DNA from: Cetobacterium sp050033475
GTDB taxonomy: Bacteria > Fusobacteriota > Fusobacteriia > Fusobacteriales > Fusobacteriaceae
Assembly: GCF_050033475.1 (NCBI RefSeq)
Contig: NZ_CP188319.1
Coordinates: forward strand, 806,001 to 870,000
Direction: 5' to 3'
Length of the DNA stretch: 64,000 nt
Part shown: positions 8,175 to 17,477 of the stretch, one piece after another
How positions within the stretch are numbered: the first letter of the stretch is position 1
How the letters are laid out: the number at the start of each line of letters is the position of its first letter
Position numbers and translations under genes: made by a program
Notes under the pieces: generated by a model
Databases searched by the model: none
The model's input: only the letters and a program-made list of their open reading frames with translations
Told to the model about the DNA's origin: nothing

Positions 8175-10265
8175 ATGGACTTAAAAAAAGAACAAATAGA
8201 AACAACAGTGCCCAAAAAAAATAGTAATAATAATAACAATAATAAAAAACCGCAAAACATTAAAGAAAAGGGTACTGGTGTAAAAAAAGCGGCAAATAAT
8301 AATGGAAATACAAATTCTAAGCCAACTCAAAATAAAGAAAAAGATCCAAAAATGGCTGAGAAAAAGAAAAAAGTTGTAAAGCATAATTACAATAAGGACA
8401 ACAAAGATAAAAAGGATACTCCTGTAAAGGAGAATGGTTTAGAAAAAGAGAAGAAAAATACTAAACCGCCATTTAACAAAAATAGAATAAAAAAAGTGGT
8501 TAAAAAAATAGAAGCTCCTTTAGAGGAAAAACTTCCAGTAGAAGAAGTTGAAATTATAGAAGCTTCACCTGAGGCTATTGAAAAGTTAGAATCTAAAGAG
8601 GAGAAAATGTATGTAATTCCTCTTGGAGGATTGGACGAGGTTGGAAAAAATATGACCCTTGTTCAATATAGAGATGAAATTATAGCCATAGATTGTGGAG
8701 TTACTTTTCCAGATGATGGTCTTTTAGGAATAGATTTAGTAATTCCAGATTTCACTTATCTTGAAAATAATAAAGAGAAAATAAAGGGATTATTTATAAC
8801 ACATGGTCATGAGGATCATATAGGATCTGTACCATACCTTTATCAGAAAATAGATAAATCAGTTCCAGTATATGGAGGAAAATTAACATTAGCTCTTATA
8901 AAAGCTAAGTTTGAAAATGGAGATTTTTCTAGAGAATTACCTAAGCTAAAAGAAGTTAAAGGTAGAAGTAGAATAAAAGTTGGTAAATATTTTACAGTGG
9001 AATTTGTAAGAGTTACTCACTCAATAGCTGATGCCTTTGCAGTAGTAGTTACAACACCAGCAGGGGTTGTAATGTATACGGGAGACTTTAAAATAGATTT
9101 AACTCCAGTGGATGGACAGGGAGTAGATTTCTATAGATTGGCTCAAATTGGAGAGCAGGGAGTAGATTTATTACTTTCAGATTCGACTAATTCCGAGATA
9201 GAAGGATTTACTCCATCTGAAAGAACTGTTGGAGAAGCTTTTAAATCAGAATTTGCTAAGGCTAAGGGAAGAATAATAATAGCAGCCTTTGCTTCCCATG
9301 TTCATAGATTGCAACAAATTGTCAATATAGCCCATGACTATGGAAGAAAGATTGCCATAGATGGTAGAAGTTTAGTAAAAGTTTTTGATATAGCAAATGA
9401 CTTAGGATATTTAAAATTACCTAAGGATATTATGATTCCTTTATCAGATGTTGATAAAATGAAGGATAATAAGGTTGTTATATTATGTACAGGAACTCAA
9501 GGGGAGCCTATGGCAGCCCTATCTAGAATAGCTAAAAATATCCATAAGCATACAAAGGTAAAAGAGGGAGATACAGTAATAATATCAGCAACTCCAATTC
9601 CAGGAAATGAAAAAGCTGTATCTAATAATATAAATAATCTTTTAAAATCAGATGCAGAAGTTGTATTTAAAAAATTAGCAGGAATTCACGTTTCAGGACA
9701 CGCAAGTAAAGAGGAACAAAAACTTATGTTAAATCTTATTAGACCAAAACATTTTATGCCAGTTCATGGAGAATTTAAAATGTTAAAGGCTCATAAGGAA
9801 ACAGCGGCAGAAACTGGAATACCGAAGCAAAATATAATTATAGCTTCAAATGGAAATAAAATAGAGGTAACAAAAACATCTGCTAAGGTAAAAGGAAAAG
9901 TAACAGCAGGAGCAACATTAGTTGATGGATTAGGTGTAGGAGATATAGGAAATGTTGTTATAAAAGATAGACAACAATTATCTCAAGATGGTGTTGTAGT
10001 AATTGTCTTTACACAAAGCAAAGAAACAGGTAAAATAATTGGTGGACCAGACATGGTAACTAGAGGATTTATCTATGCAAGAGGATCTGAAGATATTATG
10101 AATGAAGCAACTGAGGCTATAAAGGAAAAATTAAAAGCTTTAGATGAAGTTGGAGTTACAGATTGGGGAATATTAAAAAATTCTATAAAGGATTTATCAA
10201 CAAAATTCTTCTATTCAAAAACAAAGAGAACACCGGTAATTTTACCAATAATTATGGAAGTATAA
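8175..10265 (+). CDS. rnj: Ribonuclease J with long low-complexity N-terminal extension
   Basis: A 696-residue metallo-beta-lactamase/beta-CASP ribonuclease. The core begins near residue 145 (MYVIPLGGLDEVGKN) and has the metal motif HGHEDH at 210-215. The beta-CASP region and a C-terminal domain ending near GGPDMVTRGFIYARGSEDI follow. RNase J processes and degrades mRNA by 5'-exo- and endonucleolytic cleavage. The first 140 or so residues are rich in Asn, Lys and Glu and look disordered; usual RNase J proteins are about 555 residues and lack this. The ATG abuts the mrdA stop. An internal start near Met145 is possible, but no good ribosome binding site was seen there. Confidence 0.93.
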   Translation: MDLKKEQIETTVPKKNSNNNNNNKKPQNIKEKGTGVKKAANNNGNTNSKPTQNKEKDPKMAEKKKKVVKHNYNKDNKDKKDTPVKENGLEKEKKNTKPPFNKNRIKKVVKKIEAPLEEKLPVEEVEIIEASPEAIEKLESKEEKMYVIPLGGLDEVGKNMTLVQYRDEIIAIDCGVTFPDDGLLGIDLVIPDFTYLENNKEKIKGLFITHGHEDHIGSVPYLYQKIDKSVPVYGGKLTLALIKAKFENGDFSRELPKLKEVKGRSRIKVGKYFTVEFVRVTHSIADAFAVVVTTPAGVVMYTGDFKIDLTPVDGQGVDFYRLAQIGEQGVDLLLSDSTNSEIEGFTPSERTVGEAFKSEFAKAKGRIIIAAFASHVHRLQQIVNIAHDYGRKIAIDGRSLVKVFDIANDLGYLKLPKDIMIPLSDVDKMKDNKVVILCTGTQGEPMAALSRIAKNIHKHTKVKEGDTVIISATPIPGNEKAVSNNINNLLKSDAEVVFKKLAGIHVSGHASKEEQKLMLNLIRPKHFMPVHGEFKMLKAHKETAAETGIPKQNIIIASNGNKIEVTKTSAKVKGKVTAGATLVDGLGVGDIGNVVIKDRQQLSQDGVVVIVFTQSKETGKIIGGPDMVTRGFIYARGSEDIMNEATEAIKEKLKALDEVGVTDWGILKNSIKDLSTKFFYSKTKRTPVILPIIMEV

Positions 10266-10294
10266 TAAATTAATAATAGATTTAAGGAGAAAAT

Positions 10295-10603
10295 ATGAAA
10301 TTAACAAGTAAACAAAGAGCATTTTTAAGAAAGAGCGCTCACAATTTAGAGCCTATATTTAGAGTAGGAAAAGATGGATTTTCAGATGCTTTAGCTCAAG
10401 GAATTGACGAAGCAATCGGACCAAGAGAATTAATAAAAGTAAAAATATTACAAAATTCAGAAGTTGAAAAAAGAGAAATAGCTGAGAGAATAGCAGAAGC
10501 TATTGAAGCACAAGTTGTTGAAATTATAGGAAGAACTATAGTTTTATTTAAAGAAAATAAAGATAAACCAACTATTTCTTTAGATGTAAAAAAAATAAAA
10601 TAA
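10295..10603 (+). CDS. yhbY: YhbY-type CRM-domain RNA-binding protein
   Basis: A 102-residue single CRM domain. It begins LTSKQRAFLRKSAHNLEPIFRVGKDG and contains the IGRTIVLF strand that is typical of YhbY/YqeI. These proteins associate with pre-50S ribosomal particles. AAGGAGA lies before the ATG, and the gene is 29 bases after rnj. Confidence 0.9.
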   Translation: MKLTSKQRAFLRKSAHNLEPIFRVGKDGFSDALAQGIDEAIGPRELIKVKILQNSEVEKREIAERIAEAIEAQVVEIIGRTIVLFKENKDKPTISLDVKKIK

Positions 10604-10637
10604 TAATAAAGAATTGAATAAAGTGGGGTATGGTGTT

Positions 10638-11099
10638 ATGGAAGGTGGAGTAATATTTGGTAACAAAATATTAGATGTCGTATTTATAGCATGGTTTATA
10701 GCGCAATTTTATAAGGTTTTGAGCTCAATATTTTTAGAAAAGAAGTTCAATATAAAAAGATTATGGGAAACAGGTGGAATGCCTAGTTCTCATTCTTCCA
10801 CTGTATCTTCTTTAACAACCTCATTGGGATTTGGATATGGATTTCAAAGCTCAGTTTTTGCAATAGCCTTTGTTTTTTCCTTAATCGTTATGTATGACGC
10901 AGCGGGAATAAGAAGAGCTGCTGGAAAACATGCGGGACTTATAAATACTCTATTGGAAAAATTTGCAACTAAAATAGGAGAAAAAATTCATGATGAAAAA
11001 TTGAAAGAACTTCTAGGACATACCCCCTTTGAAGTTTTAATTGGAGCAGCTTTGGGGATAGTTGTGGCTTTTTTCTTTAAATCATATATAGAATCTTAA
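10638..11099 (+). CDS. Divergent PAP2 family (DUF212) membrane protein
   Basis: A 153-residue membrane protein with the DUF212 signature: GGMPSSHSSTVSSL early in the chain and YDAAGIRRAAGKHAGLIN in the middle, with a hydrophobic C-terminus. These are relatives of PAP2 phosphatases, for which a phosphatase role is proposed but not proven. The frame extends upstream to a TTG at 10614. The ATG at 10638 is preferred because GTGGGG lies at a proper distance and it gives the usual family start. Confidence 0.82.
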   Translation: MEGGVIFGNKILDVVFIAWFIAQFYKVLSSIFLEKKFNIKRLWETGGMPSSHSSTVSSLTTSLGFGYGFQSSVFAIAFVFSLIVMYDAAGIRRAAGKHAGLINTLLEKFATKIGEKIHDEKLKELLGHTPFEVLIGAALGIVVAFFFKSYIES

Positions 11100-11112
11100 G
11101 GATGGAAGTATC

Positions 11113-12936
11113 ATGAAGGAAAATATAGAGATAGATAATCTTAAGGATGAAAGTGGGAGAATAAGAGAGTTTCTAATAGAGACCATAAGTAAAACAGGAG
11201 GACATCTAGCTCCTAATTTGGGAGTTGTTGAATTAACTCAAGCACTTCATGAGGTGTTTGATAGCCCGAAGGATAAAATTTTATTCGATGTGGGCCATCA
11301 AGCCTATGTGCATAAAATACTTACAGGTAGAGGAACACATTTTCATACACTTAGGAAGAGAAACGGAATAGGACCATTTATGGATCCGAAAGAGAGTGAG
11401 CATGATCCATTTATAACAGGTCATGCAGGAAGTGCTTTGTCTGCAGGTGCAGGTATAGCCATAGCAAACCCAGAATCTAAAGTAGTTGTAGTGGTAGGAG
11501 ATGCTTCAATTTCCAATGGACATTCAATGGAAGCTTTAAACAACATTGGAGGGAGAATAAAGAATCTCATTGTTGTTTTAAACGATAATGAGATGTCCAT
11601 AGGGGAAAATGTAGGATCTCTTTCTAGATTTTTTGGGAAATTAATGGCCAGTGAAATTTATATGAACATGAAAGAAGATATTAGAGGAGCCATTGGAAAG
11701 GTTAAAATAGGAAAAAAAGTAAACAGAATATTGGAAAGAATGGAACTTTCTGTAAAACAATTTTTCTTACCTTTAAGTATCTCTGAAGAATTGGGATTTA
11801 AATTTTTAGGTGTGATTGATGGTCATGATGTAGATGAGTTGGTGGAAATATTTGAAAAGGCTAAGACAATGGAGGGACCTATATTTATCCATGTGAAAAC
11901 ACAAAAGGGAAAGGGTTATACCTTTGCTGAGGAAAATAGAGAAAAATTCCATGGAATAGCTCCTTTTGACGTAGAGACAGGATCTGTACCTGCCTCAGGA
12001 AAAAGTTTCTCCAAGGTATTTGGAGATAAGATTACTTTATTAGGTGAAAAAGATAAGGATATATATTGTATTTCAGCTGGAATGGTTAAAGGAACAGGTT
12101 TAGGAGATTTTCAAAGAGAGTTTCCAGATAGATGTATAGATGTGGGAATAGCAGAGGGGCATGGAGTAACCTTTGCAGGTGGTCTTGCAATTTCGGGGAA
12201 AAAGCCCTATGTTGCAATATATTCAACATTTTTACAGAGATCTTATGGTCAATTAATTCATGATATATCTTTACAAAAATTACCTGTAAGGTTTATAGTT
12301 GATCGTGCTGGAATTGTAGGAGAGGATGGAAAAACACATCAAGGAATATATGACATAGGATTTTTCAGTCAAATTCCTAATTTTACAATAGTTGCTCCAA
12401 CCACAGGAAAAGAGTTAGATGAAGTTTTAGAAATTTCTAAAAATTATAATGATGGTCCCTTGGTTATAAGATTTCCTAGAGGAAATGCCTATGATATACC
12501 AATGGATAACAGTCCTTTTGAAATAGGAAAATGGAAACAGTTAAATGAAAGAAAAGAGAATTTATATGTAGCCACAGGAACTATGCTAAAGGAAATTTTA
12601 GATATTAAGGATATTTTAAAAGAAAAAGGTTTAGATGGGACCTATATCAGTGCGGGATCTATAAAACCTTTAGATGAAGAGTTTATCCTAAGAGAATTTA
12701 AAAAATATAAAAATATCTTTATTTTAGAAGAGGGATATAGATATGGCGGTTTCGGAACCTCGATATTAGATTATTTAAATAGGAATAAAATAGAAACTGT
12801 GAATGTAAATATTATAGCCTTAGATACCGGATATATTCCTCATGGAACAAGAGATGAACTTCTAAGAGAGTATGGTCTTAGAGGAGAAAAATTAGTAGAG
12901 AGAATTGAGGGCAGCGTTAATGCAAATAAAAAATAG
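11113..12936 (+). CDS. dxs: 1-deoxy-D-xylulose-5-phosphate synthase
   Basis: A 607-residue thiamine-diphosphate transketolase-like enzyme. It joins pyruvate and glyceraldehyde 3-phosphate in the first step of the MEP isoprenoid pathway. The ThDP/Mg motif is seen as VVGDASISNGHSMEALNN, with FDVGHQAYVHKILTGR near the N-terminus, the pyrimidine-binding domain around DVGIAEGHGVTFAGGLA, and a transketolase C-terminal domain. Its length is near the usual 620. The 3' end overlaps the following HD-domain gene. Confidence 0.95.
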   Translation: MKENIEIDNLKDESGRIREFLIETISKTGGHLAPNLGVVELTQALHEVFDSPKDKILFDVGHQAYVHKILTGRGTHFHTLRKRNGIGPFMDPKESEHDPFITGHAGSALSAGAGIAIANPESKVVVVVGDASISNGHSMEALNNIGGRIKNLIVVLNDNEMSIGENVGSLSRFFGKLMASEIYMNMKEDIRGAIGKVKIGKKVNRILERMELSVKQFFLPLSISEELGFKFLGVIDGHDVDELVEIFEKAKTMEGPIFIHVKTQKGKGYTFAEENREKFHGIAPFDVETGSVPASGKSFSKVFGDKITLLGEKDKDIYCISAGMVKGTGLGDFQREFPDRCIDVGIAEGHGVTFAGGLAISGKKPYVAIYSTFLQRSYGQLIHDISLQKLPVRFIVDRAGIVGEDGKTHQGIYDIGFFSQIPNFTIVAPTTGKELDEVLEISKNYNDGPLVIRFPRGNAYDIPMDNSPFEIGKWKQLNERKENLYVATGTMLKEILDIKDILKEKGLDGTYISAGSIKPLDEEFILREFKKYKNIFILEEGYRYGGFGTSILDYLNRNKIETVNVNIIALDTGYIPHGTRDELLREYGLRGEKLVERIEGSVNANKK

Positions 12937-13756
12937 CAATGCATTGAAATTTATAGATACCCTTTTAGATCATGAAATGATTTTAGACTTAGAAAATTAT
13001 GATGATCAGGGAGTTAAGGTAACTACCCATACCTATGATGTTCTAAAAATATCTTCAGATGAGATAAAAAGAGATTATAGAGATTTAGATGAGGGAAAAG
13101 AAAAGGTAGATTTTTTTGCAATAATTGTGGGAGTAATAATACATGACTTAAGTAAAGGAAGTATTAGAAAAATGGGAGAAAGATTTTCTCATTCCCAGAT
13201 GATGATTAAAAAACCTGAATATATAACAAAGGAAGCAGATGTTCTTTTGGAAGAAATTGAGGCTCATATAGGGTTTAGAATCAATGAAAAAACAAGAAAA
13301 AATATAATTCACATTGTAATATCTCACCATGGAAAATGGGGAAAAATTCAACCTAATACAAGGGAAGCTCATATAGTTCATAGAGCAGATATGTATTCAG
13401 CAAAATATCATAGAATTAATCCTATTGGAGCTAATACTATTTTAGATATGATGCTGCAGGGAATGAATATTGAGGATATAGCTAAAAAGCTAGAATGTAC
13501 AACGGGAATTGTTAAGGATAGATTAAAAAGAGCTAAGCACGAGCTTAGAATAAAGAATACAAAGCAACTTATAGGTCACTATAAGAAACATAAAAAGATT
13601 CCTATAGGAGATGACTTTTTTACAAAACGTGTAAGGGAAACTGAAAAACTTATAAGAGCTGTAAATAAAAAGGGATTTAAAAATTTAGTTTTAGAAAATC
13701 CCCTATTAGATTATCTAGAGGATAATATAATTTTCGAGGAGGAAAATAAAAACTAA
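12920..13756 (+). CDS. HD-domain protein with C-terminal helix-turn-helix-like region
   Basis: A 278-residue protein. The first half has the HD-type metal pattern (an early THTYD His, IIHDLSK, later a VISHHGKWG His pair and a HRADMYSAK Asp), so it is a likely metal-dependent phosphohydrolase. The segment around GMNIEDIAKKLECTTGIVKDRLKRA resembles a helix-turn-helix. The substrate is unknown. The start is ATG at 12920, placed by GAGGG upstream, which overlaps dxs by 17 bases; a TTG at 12905 is less likely. The last bases run directly into tlyA. Confidence 0.68.
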   Translation: MQIKNSNALKFIDTLLDHEMILDLENYDDQGVKVTTHTYDVLKISSDEIKRDYRDLDEGKEKVDFFAIIVGVIIHDLSKGSIRKMGERFSHSQMMIKKPEYITKEADVLLEEIEAHIGFRINEKTRKNIIHIVISHHGKWGKIQPNTREAHIVHRADMYSAKYHRINPIGANTILDMMLQGMNIEDIAKKLECTTGIVKDRLKRAKHELRIKNTKQLIGHYKKHKKIPIGDDFFTKRVRETEKLIRAVNKKGFKNLVLENPLLDYLEDNIIFEEENKN

Positions 13757-14562
13757 TGAAAGAACGTTTAGATGTACTTTTAGTTGAAAAGGGATTCTTT
13801 GAAACTAGAGAAAAGGCAAAAAGAGCCATAATGGCAGGAAATGTAATTGTAAATGAAAAAAAAATAGATAAGGCAGGAACTCTTATAAAAACAGATGAAG
13901 AACCAATTATAAGAGTAAAAGGTGATACTTGCAAATATGTAAGTAGAGGTGGTCTTAAATTAGAGAAAGCTATTAAGGTTTTTAATTTAGATTTTCAAGG
14001 GAAAACTGTATTGGATATAGGTGCTTCTACTGGGGGATTTACAGATTGTTCTCTTCAAAATGGAGCTAAATTTGTATATGCTGTAGATGTGGGAACAAAT
14101 CAATTGGATTGGAAATTAAGAAGTGATGAAAGGGTAAAATCACTTGAAAATACCCATATAAAAGATTTAACAGAGGAAAATTTAAATCATGAAAAAATAG
14201 ATATGATGGTTATGGACGTATCCTTCATTTCAATTACAAAGGTTTTTGAGCATTTAAAAAAATTCTTTCATGAGGATACTAAACTTATGGCTCTTATAAA
14301 ACCACAATTTGAAGTGGGAAAAGAAAATATAGAAAAGGGCGGAATAGTTAGAGATAGTAAAAAACATATAATGGCTATAAATTCTGTTGTAGAAGCTGCT
14401 AAGGAACAAGGGTTAACTTTAAAGGCGTTAGATTATTCACCTATAACAGGAACAAAGGGAAATGTTGAATATATATCTATTTTTGCCTTAGGAAACCAAG
14501 AGAATCAAATCAATATAGAACATGTGGTGAAAGAGGGGAAAAACTTAGGAGGGGCTGTATGA
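13756..14562 (+). CDS. tlyA: TlyA family rRNA 2'-O-methyltransferase
   Basis: A 268-residue protein with an N-terminal S4 RNA-binding domain (residues 1-60, starting MKERLDVLLVEKGFFETREKA). An FtsJ-like SAM methyltransferase domain follows with motif I VLDIGASTGGFTD. Proteins of this family methylate ribose 2'-OH of rRNA cytidines and were first described as hemolysins. Its first base is the last base of the HD-gene stop codon, and its stop overlaps the protease start in an ATGA, so it is tightly coupled to both neighbours. Confidence 0.91.
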   Translation: MKERLDVLLVEKGFFETREKAKRAIMAGNVIVNEKKIDKAGTLIKTDEEPIIRVKGDTCKYVSRGGLKLEKAIKVFNLDFQGKTVLDIGASTGGFTDCSLQNGAKFVYAVDVGTNQLDWKLRSDERVKSLENTHIKDLTEENLNHEKIDMMVMDVSFISITKVFEHLKKFFHEDTKLMALIKPQFEVGKENIEKGGIVRDSKKHIMAINSVVEAAKEQGLTLKALDYSPITGTKGNVEYISIFALGNQENQINIEHVVKEGKNLGGAV

Positions 14563-15869
14563 TAAGAATCTTAAAAGGTAAGGGGCTAATTATATTATTA
14601 TCGGGATTATTACTTACATCTACTTTATCCTATTCTAAGGAAAAAGATAGTAAGAAAGAAGAGGATAAAAATAGTATAGGATTTATTTCTAATATAAAAC
14701 AATTAAAGGAAATATCTGATGTGATGGATCTTTTAAAGGAAAATTATGTGGGAGATAAGGAACCTACTAGGGAAGTAATGATGCAAGGGGCCCTAAAGGG
14801 AATGCTAGAATCTCTAGATGATCCTCACTCTAATTATTTTACTCCAGAGGAAATGGAAAGTTTTAAGGAAGATATACAGGGAAAATATCCTGGTGTGGGT
14901 ATGGTGATACAGAAAAAAGCAGATGAGCCTTTAGTGGTTGTTTCTCCTATAGAGGATACACCGGCATATATAGCTGGAATAAAGGCAAAGGATAAGATAA
15001 TAGCCATAGATGGAGAAGCTACTTATAAATTAACCAGTGAGCAATGTGTTAAAAAGCTTAAGGGTGAACCTGGTTCTGAGGTTAAATTAACAGTATTTAG
15101 AGAAGGAGCTAAGGAAACTAAGGAAGTTACTTTAAAGAGAGCTATTATTGAATTAAAATATGTAAAAAGTAGAATTATAGATAAAAATATAGGATATTTA
15201 AGACTTACTCAATTTGGAGAAAATGTTTATCCAGATGTTCAAAAAGCCCTAGAAGGTCTTTTAAATAATGGAGCTAAGGGAATAGTATTAGATTTAAGAA
15301 GTAATCCAGGAGGAGCCTTAGATCAAGCTATAAAAATAGCTTCAATGTTTATAAAGGATGGAAGAATTGTTAGTACAAAGGGAAAAGTTGGAGAGGAACA
15401 GATTTCCAATAGAGAGGGAAAATATTATGGAAACTTCCCATTGGTAATTCTTATAAATGAAGGAAGTGCTTCAGCCTCTGAAATAGTTTCAGGAGCAGTT
15501 AAGGATCACAAGAGAGGAATTCTTATTGGAGAAAAATCCTTTGGAAAGGGAAGTGTACAGACCTTAGTACCTTTACCTGATGGAGATGGAATTAAGGTTA
15601 CAATAGCTAAGTATTATACTCCTTCAGGGGTTTGTATTCATGGTAAGGGAATAGAACCAGATATAAAAATTGAAGAAAAGGATGATTTCTTATTCTTTGA
15701 TGGATATGTTACTAATATAAATGAGAAGGAAACTAAGGAAAATAGAAATGAAATCATAGAAGAGATAAAGGGTAAACAGGAAGCAGATAAAATGAAGAAA
15801 AGAGAAGATCTTCAGTTAGAAACTGCTATTTCTGCCATAAAAGCTATGATTGTTGAAGAAAAGAAATAG
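14559..15869 (+). CDS. S41 family C-terminal processing protease (CtpA type)
   Basis: A 436-residue exported protease. The N-terminal signal segment (residues 6-25, GKGLIILLSGLLLTSTLSYS) is followed by a PDZ domain around GVGMVIQKKADEPLVVVSP. The tail-specific protease domain has the catalytic Ser in INEGSASASEIVSGA and the Lys in GEKSFGKGSVQT. It probably acts in the periplasm on C-termini of envelope proteins. It overlaps tlyA by four bases, and rsmI follows 15 bases later. Confidence 0.92.
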   Translation: MIRILKGKGLIILLSGLLLTSTLSYSKEKDSKKEEDKNSIGFISNIKQLKEISDVMDLLKENYVGDKEPTREVMMQGALKGMLESLDDPHSNYFTPEEMESFKEDIQGKYPGVGMVIQKKADEPLVVVSPIEDTPAYIAGIKAKDKIIAIDGEATYKLTSEQCVKKLKGEPGSEVKLTVFREGAKETKEVTLKRAIIELKYVKSRIIDKNIGYLRLTQFGENVYPDVQKALEGLLNNGAKGIVLDLRSNPGGALDQAIKIASMFIKDGRIVSTKGKVGEEQISNREGKYYGNFPLVILINEGSASASEIVSGAVKDHKRGILIGEKSFGKGSVQTLVPLPDGDGIKVTIAKYYTPSGVCIHGKGIEPDIKIEEKDDFLFFDGYVTNINEKETKENRNEIIEEIKGKQEADKMKKREDLQLETAISAIKAMIVEEKK

Positions 15870-15884
15870 AAGGGCGGAATAGGA

Positions 15885-16550
15885 ATGTTATATGTTGTGG
15901 CAACTCCAATAGGAAATTTAGAGGACATAACTTTAAGAGCCATTAGAATCCTTGGAGAGGTAGATTTTATATTTGCCGAAGATACAAGGGTAACAAAAAA
16001 ATTACTAAATCATTTAGGAATAGAAAAAATTGTATATAGATATGATGAAAATGTAAAATATCATCAAATTCCTAATATAATAAATATGTTAGAGAATGGA
16101 AATAAAATAGCTGTGGTTACAGATGCAGGAACTCCTTGTATCTCTGATCCAGGTTGGGAACTGGTAGATGCAGCTCACAAGGCAGGAATCCAAGTGGTTC
16201 CTGTTCCAGGAGCAAGTGCTATGATAGCTGCTGCGTCAGTTGCAGGAATTTCAACAAGAAGACTTGCCATGGAAGGGTTTTTACCTAAAAAGAAGGGAAG
16301 ACAAACTCTTCTAAAAAAACTTGCCACTGAGGAAAGAACTATTATAATCTATGAATCACCTTACAGAATAGAGAAGACTCTAAGAGATATAGAGACTTTT
16401 ATGGGGGTTAGGGAAGTTGTAATAGTAAGAGAAATTACTAAAATCTATGAGGAAATTTTAAGGGGGACTACAACTGAACTCATTGAAAAAATAAGCAAAA
16501 ATCCTCTTAAGGGAGAAATTGTTCTTCTGGTTAAGGGAATAGAGGATTAA
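15885..16550 (+). CDS. rsmI: 16S rRNA (cytidine-1402-2'-O)-methyltransferase RsmI
   Basis: A 221-residue tetrapyrrole-methylase-fold enzyme with the RsmI signatures VATPIGNLEDITLRAIRIL, AEDTRVTKKLL, DAGTPCISDPG and VPGASA. It methylates the ribose of C1402 in 16S rRNA. It ends soon after the catalytic fold and is shorter than the common 270-290 residues, so the usual C-terminal extension is missing. The frame has no sign of truncation, and rbgA follows after 14 bases. Confidence 0.92.
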   Translation: MLYVVATPIGNLEDITLRAIRILGEVDFIFAEDTRVTKKLLNHLGIEKIVYRYDENVKYHQIPNIINMLENGNKIAVVTDAGTPCISDPGWELVDAAHKAGIQVVPVPGASAMIAAASVAGISTRRLAMEGFLPKKKGRQTLLKKLATEERTIIIYESPYRIEKTLRDIETFMGVREVVIVREITKIYEEILRGTTTELIEKISKNPLKGEIVLLVKGIED

Positions 16551-16564
16551 GGAGGAAGAGCAAT

Positions 16565-17461
16565 ATGTCAATGACAAAGATAAACTGGTACCCAGGTCAT
16601 ATGAAAAAGACTAAGGATATGATAAAGGAAAATATGCCATTAATAGACATCGTATTAGAGGTAGTTGATGCAAGAATTCCATTATCAAGTAAAAATCCAG
16701 ATATAGCAAATTTTGCAAAGAACAAAAAAAGAATAATAGTTATAAATAAATCTGACTTAGTAAACAAAGAGGAAATAGCTTTTTGGAAAAAATTCTTTAA
16801 GGAAAATAATTTTGCCGATGAGGTTTTAGAATTATCTGCTGAAACAGGATTTAATCTTAGAGCGCTTTATAATATTATAGATAAGGTAGCTGCAGAAAAG
16901 AAAGCCAAGATGATGGCTAAGGGTCTTAGAAAAGTAAATACAAGACTTATGATAGCAGGAATACCAAACGTTGGAAAATCAAGACTTATAAATAGAATAG
17001 TTGGAAAAAATAGTGCTGCTGTAGGAAATAAACCTGGATTTACAAGAGGTAAACAGTGGATTAGAATAAAAGAGGGATTGGAGTTATTAGATACTCCAGG
17101 AATTCTTTGGCCAAAATTTGAAAATGAAGAGGTTGGAGTAAATCTAGCTATAACAGGGGCAATTAGAGATGAAATTCTTCCAATTGATGATGTAGCTTGT
17201 GCTCTATTGGATAAAATGATGGCTATGGGAATGAAGGATGTATTAAAGGAAAAATATAAGCTTCTAGATGAGGATTTTGATCAAGTAACAGGAGCAGTTA
17301 TAGAAAGTATAGCTCTTAGAATGAATATGAGACAAAAGGGAAATACATTAAATGTTCAACAGGCTACATATACAGTTTTAAGAGATTATAGAGCTGGAAA
17401 ATTAGGTAAATTCGGTTTAGATAGAGATTTAGCAGAGACATTAAAGAACGAATATAAGTAA
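16565..17461 (+). CDS. ylqF: Ribosome biogenesis GTPase RbgA/YlqF
   Basis: A 298-residue circularly permuted GTPase. The motifs run in the order G4 (INKSDL), G5, then G1 (GIPNVGKS) and G3 (LLDTPG), preceded by the family start NWYPGHMKKTKDMI. It acts in late 50S subunit assembly. The start at 16565 has GGAGGAAGAG upstream; an alternative Met is at residue 3. nadE follows immediately. Confidence 0.94.
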   Translation: MSMTKINWYPGHMKKTKDMIKENMPLIDIVLEVVDARIPLSSKNPDIANFAKNKKRIIVINKSDLVNKEEIAFWKKFFKENNFADEVLELSAETGFNLRALYNIIDKVAAEKKAKMMAKGLRKVNTRLMIAGIPNVGKSRLINRIVGKNSAAVGNKPGFTRGKQWIRIKEGLELLDTPGILWPKFENEEVGVNLAITGAIRDEILPIDDVACALLDKMMAMGMKDVLKEKYKLLDEDFDQVTGAVIESIALRMNMRQKGNTLNVQQATYTVLRDYRAGKLGKFGLDRDLAETLKNEYK

Positions 17462-17477
17462 AATGGGGGATTTAACC

